From Burkholderia sp. Nafp2/4-1b (GTDB lineage Bacteria > Pseudomonadota > Gammaproteobacteria > Burkholderiales > Burkholderiaceae): 64,000 bases of DNA. The DNA is taken from positions 62,001 through 126,000 of the forward strand of contig NZ_ML058599.1 in NCBI RefSeq assembly GCF_003635165.1, given 5' to 3'. Positions 58,859-64,000 of the stretch are shown piece after piece (position 1 is the first letter of the stretch; the number at the start of each line of letters is the position of its first letter). The position numbers and the translations under genes were made by a program. The notes below the pieces were generated by a model. The model saw nothing but the letters and a program-made list of their open reading frames with translations. It was not told where the DNA came from and searched no databases.

Positions 58859-59878
58859 ATGGCCTCCCTCGAGACCCTCGATCTTTCCGCAGGCTTCGCC
58901 GCCGATCTGGTGCAGGCCACGGAAGCCGATGCCGTCACCGGTTACCGCCGCTTCCACCTCGGTGAATTCGCATTCCAGCGTGACGAGTATTTCGTGAAGA
59001 TCAGCTGGCCGGCCAAAGGCCAGACGCGCACGCATGCGATGCCCGCCGACGCATTCCTGCGCGCGATGATGCGCGACGTCGCATGGGGCTTTTTCTACGG
59101 CTGGGTCAATTTCGATCACGTGTTCGGCACGCGCAATCACTACGGCAAGGTCGACATGTATGCGGGAACTTTCAACGGCATCCTGAAGGAAGCCGGCGTC
59201 GACTACACCGAGACGTTCGACACGCCGACCATCATGGCGACCTTCAAGGCCATGCTGCACGACTGGACCAACGAAGGCTTCGATCCGTTTGCCGCGCCGG
59301 AGGAAACCGGCACCGCATTCGGGCGCAAGCACGGCGAGAACGGCGCGGCGATCGAGCGCACGCGCATCGCGACGCGCCGCATGCCGGGCCTCGAAGGCGA
59401 CTCGCCGCTGCGCGACGAACTGCCGGTCAACCGCGCGTTCGTCGACGTCGCCCAGGACGAGCCGGAAGTGCACGTGAAGCCGGGCTTCGAAGGCGAACTG
59501 CACGCGTTCAACCTGTTCAAGTACCTGTCGCGCTCGGACGTGACGTGGAATCCGTCGGTCACCTCCGTGTGCGGGCGCAGCCTGTTCTGCCCGACGACCG
59601 AGGAATTCATCCTGCCGGTGTTCCACGGCAACGACCGCGTCGAATGGTTCCTGCAACTGTCCGACGAAATCGTGTGGGACATCGGCGACAAGAACACCGG
59701 CGCGCCGCGTGCGCGCATCACCATGCGCGCCGGCGATATCTGCGCGATGCCCGCCGACATCCGGCACCAGGGTTACTCGACGAAGCGCTCGATGCTGCTG
59801 GTCTGGGAAAACGCGACGCCGGACTTGCCGCAGCGATACGAGAGCGGCGAGCTCGCGCCGTACCCGATCGAATTCTGA
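58859..59878 (+). CDS. hydroquinone 1,2-dioxygenase, large subunit (PnpD/HapD-like)
   Basis: 339 residues, the length of the catalytic subunit of the two-component hydroquinone dioxygenase. The middle contains MMRDVAWGFFYGWVNFDHVF, YGKVDMYAGTFNGILKEAGV, and a late cupin-like region, HGNDRVEWFLQLSDEIVWDI, RARITMRAGDICAMPADIRH and QGYSTKRSMLLVWENATPDL. The iron ligands cannot be assigned with certainty. It has a GGAGACACTTC leader before ATG 58859. Directly downstream lies the semialdehyde dehydrogenase for its product. The activity assignment relies on gene order; family membership looks good. Confidence 0.88.
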   Translation: MASLETLDLSAGFAADLVQATEADAVTGYRRFHLGEFAFQRDEYFVKISWPAKGQTRTHAMPADAFLRAMMRDVAWGFFYGWVNFDHVFGTRNHYGKVDMYAGTFNGILKEAGVDYTETFDTPTIMATFKAMLHDWTNEGFDPFAAPEETGTAFGRKHGENGAAIERTRIATRRMPGLEGDSPLRDELPVNRAFVDVAQDEPEVHVKPGFEGELHAFNLFKYLSRSDVTWNPSVTSVCGRSLFCPTTEEFILPVFHGNDRVEWFLQLSDEIVWDIGDKNTGAPRARITMRAGDICAMPADIRHQGYSTKRSMLLVWENATPDLPQRYESGELAPYPIEF

Positions 59879-59918
59879 GCCGCGCTTGCGCGCACACGCA
59901 CACCATCGAGGACGATTC

Positions 59919-61385
59919 ATGCAAACCCAACTCTTCATCGACGGGCGCTTCGTTGACGCCGTCGACCGCGGCACCATCGACGTGCTCAATCCGCACGACG
60001 GCTCGCTGATCACGAAGATCGCCGCCGCCACCGCGGCGGACGTCGACCTGGCCGTCGAAGCCGCGACCCGCGCGTTTCCGAAGTGGTCGGCGCTGCCGGC
60101 GGCCGAACGTGGCCGACTGCTGCTGCGCCTGGCCGATGCGATCGAAGCCAACGCCGAGGAGCTCGCACAGCTCGAGTCGCTGGATACCGGCCATCCAATC
60201 CGTGATTCGCGCGCGCTCGACGTGCCGCGCACGGCCGCTTGCTTCCGCTACTTCGGCGGGATGGCCGACAAGCTGCAGGGCTCGGTGATTCCCGTCGAAA
60301 CCGGCTTCCTGAACTACGTGCAGCGCGCGCCGATCGGCGTGGTCGGCCAGATCGTGCCGTGGAATTTCCCGCTGATGTTCACGAGCTGGAAGATGGGCCC
60401 GGCGCTGGCCGCGGGCAATACGGTCGTGCTCAAGCCGTCGGAAATCACGCCGCTGTCGACGCTGCGGATCGTCGAGCTGATGGCCGAGGTCGGGTTCCCG
60501 GCCGGTGTCGTCAACATCGTTCCCGGCTACGGTCATACGGCCGGCCAGCGGCTCGCCGAGCATCCCGGCGTCGGGAAGATCGCGTTCACCGGCTCGACGG
60601 CGACGGGCCGGCGGATCGTCGATGCGTCGCAGGGCAACCTGAAGCGCGTGCAGCTGGAACTGGGCGGCAAGGGCGCGAACATCGTGTTCGACGATGCGAA
60701 CCTCGACGCGGCCATCAACGGCGCTGCATGGGCGATCTTCCACAACCAGGGGCAGGCGTGCATCGCCGGCTCGCGTCTCGTGCTGCATGAGCGCATTGCC
60801 GACGAGTTCCTCGAGCGCTTCGTGTCGCTGGCGTCGTCGATCCGCGTCGGCAATCCGCTGGACCCGGACACCGAGATGGGCCCGCTGACGTCGAAGCAGC
60901 ACCTCGATCGCGTGCTGTCGTTCGTCGACGTCGCGCGCGAGCAGGGCGGCCGCGTGCTCGCGGGCGGCATTGCGCCGCAGGATGCCGCACTCGCGAACGG
61001 CTACTACGTGCGGCCGACCGTCATCGAAGCGAAGCGTGCGGATGATCGCGTCGCGCAGGAGGAAGTGTTCGGGCCGTTCGTCACCGTGCTGCGCTTCGGC
61101 AGTGACGACGAAGCGCTGTCGATCGCCAACGCGACCGAATACGGGCTCGGCAGCGGCCTGTGGACGAACGATCTGTCCCGCGCGCACAGGATGGCGTCGC
61201 AGATCGACGCGGGCATGTGCTGGATCAACTGCTACAAGCGCGTCAATCCGGGCAGCCCGTTCGGCGGCATCGGCAAGTCGGGCTACGGCCGCGAGATGGG
61301 TTTCGAGGCGATGCACGACTACACGGAAGCGCGCTCGGTGTGGGTCAACGTCGACGGCAAGGTGCCGCCGCACTTCAAGCGTTGA
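59919..61385 (+). CDS. aldehyde dehydrogenase, probable 4-hydroxymuconic semialdehyde dehydrogenase (PnpE-like)
   Basis: 488 residues with all ALDH motifs: VPWNFPLMFTSWKMGPALAA, VLKPSEITPLSTLRIVELMA, FTGSTATGRRIVD, the general base in LELGGKGANIVFDD and the catalytic cysteine in NQGQACIAGSRLVLHE, then EEVFGPFVTVLRF and GGIGKSGYGREMG. It would oxidise 4-hydroxymuconic semialdehyde to maleylacetate with NAD(P). Placed between the dioxygenase subunits and maleylacetate reductase, as in p-nitrophenol clusters. A GAGGACGATTC leader precedes the ATG. Other aldehydes cannot be excluded by sequence. Confidence 0.92.
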   Translation: MQTQLFIDGRFVDAVDRGTIDVLNPHDGSLITKIAAATAADVDLAVEAATRAFPKWSALPAAERGRLLLRLADAIEANAEELAQLESLDTGHPIRDSRALDVPRTAACFRYFGGMADKLQGSVIPVETGFLNYVQRAPIGVVGQIVPWNFPLMFTSWKMGPALAAGNTVVLKPSEITPLSTLRIVELMAEVGFPAGVVNIVPGYGHTAGQRLAEHPGVGKIAFTGSTATGRRIVDASQGNLKRVQLELGGKGANIVFDDANLDAAINGAAWAIFHNQGQACIAGSRLVLHERIADEFLERFVSLASSIRVGNPLDPDTEMGPLTSKQHLDRVLSFVDVAREQGGRVLAGGIAPQDAALANGYYVRPTVIEAKRADDRVAQEEVFGPFVTVLRFGSDDEALSIANATEYGLGSGLWTNDLSRAHRMASQIDAGMCWINCYKRVNPGSPFGGIGKSGYGREMGFEAMHDYTEARSVWVNVDGKVPPHFKR

Positions 61386-61392
61386 GGTTGCG

Positions 61393-62460
61393 ATGGAGCG
61401 CTTCGTCTATCAGGGGACGCCGTCGCGCGTCGTGTTCGAATGGGGCGCGCTCGCACGCTTGCCTGACGAGCTGACCGCGCTCGGCGCGCAGCGGGCGCTG
61501 ATTCTGTCGACGCCCGAGCAGCAGCCGCTCGCGGAACGGGTCCGGGACGTGCTCGGCAAGCGTGCGGCAGGCGTGTGCGCGCAGGCCGTGATGCACGTGC
61601 CGGTCGAAGTCGCGCGTGCCGCGCGCGAGATGGCCGCCGAGCTGGGCGCGGACTGCTGCATCGCGATCGGCGGCGGCTCGACGATCGGGCTCGGCAAGGC
61701 GATCGCGCTCGAGTCATCGCTGCCGATTCTCGCCGTGCCGACCACGTACGCGGGCTCGGAGATGACGCCGATCTACGGGCTCACCGAAGGCCGGCTGAAG
61801 CGTACCGGGCGCGATGCCCGCGTGCTGCCGCGTACGGTGCTGTACGACCCGTCGCTGACCTTGTCGCTGCCGCCGGAGATTTCGGCGGCGTCGGGCGTCA
61901 ATGCGATGGCGCATGCGGTCGAAGCGCTCTATGCGGACGATGCGAACCCGGTGATCAGCCTGATGGCGGAGGAATCGATTCGCGCGCTTGGCGAAGCGTT
62001 GCCTTCGATCGTGCGCGCGCCGGATGACCGGGAAGCGCGCAGCCGCGCGCTGTACGGCGCATGGCTCGCCGGCACGTGCCTGGGCGCGGTCGGCATGGCG
62101 CTGCACCACAAGCTCTGCCATACGCTCGGCGGCACCTTCAACCTGCCGCACGCGCAGACGCACGCCGCGATGTTGCCGCATACCGCGCACTACAACCATG
62201 CGGCGGCGCCCGACGCGCTGCGACGTGTCGCGCGGGCCCTGGGCGGTGCCGACGCGGCCGACGCCGGCCCGCTGTTGTTCGAGCTGAACCGGCGGCTCGG
62301 CCTGGCCGCGGCGCTTGCCGACATCGGGATGCCGGAGGCGGGCCTCGACGAAGCTGCCGATCTCGCGTGCCGGAATCCGTATGCGAATCCGCGGCCGATC
62401 GAACGCGCGCCGATTCGCGAACTGCTTCAGCATGCGTGGGAAGGCCGCGAGCCGCATTGA
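61393..62460 (+). CDS. maleylacetate reductase (iron-containing ADH family)
   Basis: 355 residues. Reduces maleylacetate to 3-oxoadipate with NADH, feeding the beta-ketoadipate route. The NAD-binding segment CIAIGGGSTIGLGKAIAL is at about residues 90-108. PTTYAGSEMTPIYGLTEG is the family signature. Likely metal ligands include the histidines of AMAHAVEALY and HHKLCHTLGGTFNLPHAQTH. The start is ATG 61393 with GAGG a few bases upstream, seven bases after the previous stop. The hydroxyquinol dioxygenase follows 28 bases later. Family call is strong. Confidence 0.95.
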   Translation: MERFVYQGTPSRVVFEWGALARLPDELTALGAQRALILSTPEQQPLAERVRDVLGKRAAGVCAQAVMHVPVEVARAAREMAAELGADCCIAIGGGSTIGLGKAIALESSLPILAVPTTYAGSEMTPIYGLTEGRLKRTGRDARVLPRTVLYDPSLTLSLPPEISAASGVNAMAHAVEALYADDANPVISLMAEESIRALGEALPSIVRAPDDREARSRALYGAWLAGTCLGAVGMALHHKLCHTLGGTFNLPHAQTHAAMLPHTAHYNHAAAPDALRRVARALGGADAADAGPLLFELNRRLGLAAALADIGMPEAGLDEAADLACRNPYANPRPIERAPIRELLQHAWEGREPH

Positions 62461-62488
62461 GCGGCCGGCTGCATTCAAGGAGACGAAC

Positions 62489-63361
62489 GTGACGAATGAT
62501 CATCAAGACGGCGACACGCGGCTGACCGAGCAGGTCGTCGCCAGCTTCGACGGGACGCCGAACCCGCGCTTGCGCGTGCTGATGCAGAGCCTCGTGCGGC
62601 ATCTGCATGCGTTCGTCCGCGAGACGGAGCTGACCGAGGCCGAGTGGATGGCCGCGATCCGCTTCCTGACCGAAACCGGACAGATGTGCGACGACGTCGT
62701 GCGCCAGGAGTTCATCCTGTTGTCGGACACGCTGGGCGTGTCGATGCTCGTCGATGCGATCAACCATCGCTTCGCGACCGGCGCGACGGAAACGACCGTA
62801 TTCGGCCCGTTCTACATCGAAGGCATGCCCGAGCGCGCGTATGGCGAGAACATGGCGTTCACGCCGGGCACGCCGGTCGTCGTGCATGGCCGCGTGCTGG
62901 CCACCGACGGCACGCCGGTGGCGGACGCCGTGCTCGACGTGTGGCAGACCGCCGACAACGGCATGTATTCCGGGCAGGACAAGGAACAGCCGCACGGCAA
63001 CCTGCGCGGCCGTTATCGGACCGACGCCGAAGGCCGCTATGCGATCACGTCGATTCTGCCGGTCAGCTATCCGATTCCGACCGACGGCCCGGTCGGCAAG
63101 ATGCTCGATGCCACCGGCCGTCACCCGTGGCGGCCCGCGCATCTGCACTTCATGATCGATGCGCCCGGCTATCGCAAGCTCGTCACGCACCTGTTCGACG
63201 AGGAAGACGAATATCTGAAGTCGGATGCCGTGTTCGGCGTGAAGCCGTCGCTGATGGTCGCCTATCGGCCGCGTGCGGCGGGTGACGAACTCGCGCGCCG
63301 GGTCGGATTGAGCGGCGCGTACCGCGAAGCGACGTACGACTTCGTGCTCGACCGGAGCTGA
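62489..63361 (+). CDS. hydroxyquinol 1,2-dioxygenase (intradiol)
   Basis: 290 residues. Fe(III) enzyme that cleaves hydroxyquinol between its adjacent hydroxyls to maleylacetate. The N-terminal dimerisation helix region (LRVLMQSLVRHLHAFVRETE) is followed by the catalytic barrel: FGPFYIEGMPERAYGE, LDVWQTADNGMYSGQDKEQP, the LRGRYRTD and SYPIPTDGPVG tyrosines, and RPAHLHFMIDAPGYRKLVTH with the two histidine ligands. The GTG at 62489 is chosen because AAGGAGAC lies upstream. Its product enters the same reductase encoded just before. A hydroxyquinol branch beside hydroquinone cleavage is typical of PnpG-type clusters. Confidence 0.94.
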   Translation: MTNDHQDGDTRLTEQVVASFDGTPNPRLRVLMQSLVRHLHAFVRETELTEAEWMAAIRFLTETGQMCDDVVRQEFILLSDTLGVSMLVDAINHRFATGATETTVFGPFYIEGMPERAYGENMAFTPGTPVVVHGRVLATDGTPVADAVLDVWQTADNGMYSGQDKEQPHGNLRGRYRTDAEGRYAITSILPVSYPIPTDGPVGKMLDATGRHPWRPAHLHFMIDAPGYRKLVTHLFDEEDEYLKSDAVFGVKPSLMVAYRPRAAGDELARRVGLSGAYREATYDFVLDRS

Positions 63362-63366
63362 CCGAC

Positions 63367-63678
63367 ATGGCGCGATTCTTTGCAGTGTTCGCGACGGACC
63401 AGCCGGGGATGCGTGAAGTGCGCGACCGCGTGCGGCCCACGCATCGGACTTACCTGCGTTCCGCCGCGCAGCACGGCCTCGTCGTGCGGCTCGGCGGGCC
63501 GACGCTCGATCCGCAGGGCGACGCGATGAACGGCACGCTGCTCGTCATCGAGGCGGACGACATCGATGCGGTGATGCGGTTCGTCGGCAACGATCCGTAT
63601 GTGAAGGAAGGGCTGTTCTCGCGGGTCGAGGTGCGGCCGTGGGACTGGAGCCTGGGGAACCCCGAGCGGAGAGTGTGA
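63367..63678 (+). CDS. YciI-family protein
   Basis: 103 residues with the YciI/ferredoxin-like fold pattern: ARFFAVFATDQPGMREVRDR, HRTYLRSAAQHGLVVRLGGP and LLVIEADDIDAVMRFVGNDP, ending WDWSLGNPE. YciI-like proteins often act as small isomerases or dehalogenases in aromatic clusters and have a conserved histidine, here in PTHRTYL. It begins five bases behind the dioxygenase stop and two bases before the Rieske gene, so it belongs to the operon. Exact role unknown. Confidence 0.9.
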   Translation: MARFFAVFATDQPGMREVRDRVRPTHRTYLRSAAQHGLVVRLGGPTLDPQGDAMNGTLLVIEADDIDAVMRFVGNDPYVKEGLFSRVEVRPWDWSLGNPERRV

Positions 63679-63680
63679 GC

Positions 63681-64000
63681 ATGGGCGCCACGCAACTCTG
63701 CCGCTTCTCCGAAGTGCCCGACGGGGGCGCACGCGTCGTCGATGAAGCGTGCATCGGCCGGCCGGTGATCGTCGTGCGGCGCGCGGAGCAGGTGTGGGCG
63801 TATGTGAACCGCTGCCCGCATTTCTCGGTGCCGCTCGATTTCGTGCCGGGCAATGTTTCCTGTTATCGGTCGCAGGTGCTGATGTGTGCGCATCACAGTG
63901 CGCTGTTCCGGTTCGACGATGGCGTGTGTATCGACGGACCGTGTTCGGGTGCGGCGCTCGAAGCCGTGGCCGTCGAGGTGGATGCGGCGGCGTGGGTGGT
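63681..64000 (+). CDS. Rieske [2Fe-2S] protein, 3'-truncated by window edge
   Basis: The first 106 residues are visible. The Rieske cluster ligands are the C-x-H of NRCPHFSVPLDF and the C-x2-H of MCAHHSALFRFDDGVCIDGP, placed with the usual spacing. It could be the ferredoxin of an oxygenase system, or a longer Rieske-type protein that continues beyond the window. The ATG at 63681 follows the YciI stop by two bases. An oxygenase component, if present, would be encoded beyond the edge. Confidence 0.9.
   Translation, partial: MGATQLCRFSEVPDGGARVVDEACIGRPVIVVRRAEQVWAYVNRCPHFSVPLDFVPGNVSCYRSQVLMCAHHSALFRFDDGVCIDGPCSGAALEAVAVEVDAAAWV

Noticed and set aside
1..64000. tRNA genes, CRISPR arrays, insertion sequences, origins
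   Set aside because: None of their hallmark patterns was found on reading the window; no computed search was possible.

Overview
The window looks like part of a Burkholderia chromosome, probably of the cepacia complex. It is very GC-rich with strong G/C third positions. It carries a true ACC deaminase with its Lrp-type regulator, PoxB, GlyA, several DUF-type genes typical of this genus, a type VI secretion VgrG island, and many LysR, AraC and Lrp regulators beside catabolic genes. No tRNA, rRNA, CRISPR array, insertion sequence or replication origin was seen.

Layout. (1) 1-6031 is the 3' end of a surface polysaccharide cluster on the + strand: wecC (cut by the window edge and frameshifted), a flippase, a Wzy-like polymerase, a GT4 glycosyltransferase, a WecG/TagA-type transferase and a frameshifted polysaccharide lyase. 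(2) 6102-13389 is a 2-oxoacid block: acdS and acdR diverge, then come an orphan homodimeric pyruvate-dehydrogenase-type E1 diverging from a second Lrp regulator, and poxB. ACC deaminase makes 2-oxobutyrate, and both the E1 and PoxB could in principle oxidise it. (3) 13482-21820 holds an aldo/keto reductase remnant, three SAM methyltransferases, DUF3422, a streptothricin-acetyltransferase-like GNAT and small unknowns. (4) 21841-29551 is a catabolic cluster (ureohydrolase, aldehyde dehydrogenase, LuxR regulator, cupin, FAD amine oxidase, LysR) suited to guanidino compounds or polyamines. It is flanked by two decayed gene fragments. (5) 29544-41152 holds a cation exchanger behind a manganese-type yybP-ykoY riboswitch, a secreted nuclease, a lipoprotein S10 peptidase with an EF-hand partner, an AraC/lactone-oxidase/SDR group and glyA.

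(6) 41300-46951 has an APC permease, a divergent pair that both carry DJ-1/PfpI domains (GlxA-type regulator and lipoprotein), and a cysteine desulfurase fused to a DUF442 domain. (7) 47170-55100 is a six-gene reverse-strand type VI island: vgrG, tle3 (phospholipase effector), tla3 (adaptor), PAAR, a KorA/TrfB-like repressor and a membrane-anchored unknown. The Tli3 immunity gene expected between vgrG and tle3 is absent, so the last gene is an immunity candidate. (8) 55890-64000 is a hydroquinone catabolic operon (MFS, LysR, two-subunit hydroquinone dioxygenase, semialdehyde dehydrogenase, maleylacetate reductase, hydroxyquinol dioxygenase, YciI, Rieske protein) that runs off the end.

A recurring oddity is a set of single-base frameshifts (about 640, 5745, 13535, 13575, 21970 and 29480), several at short G/C runs. 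They may be real decay or consensus errors. Assignments rest on motif recognition only; no database search was run.
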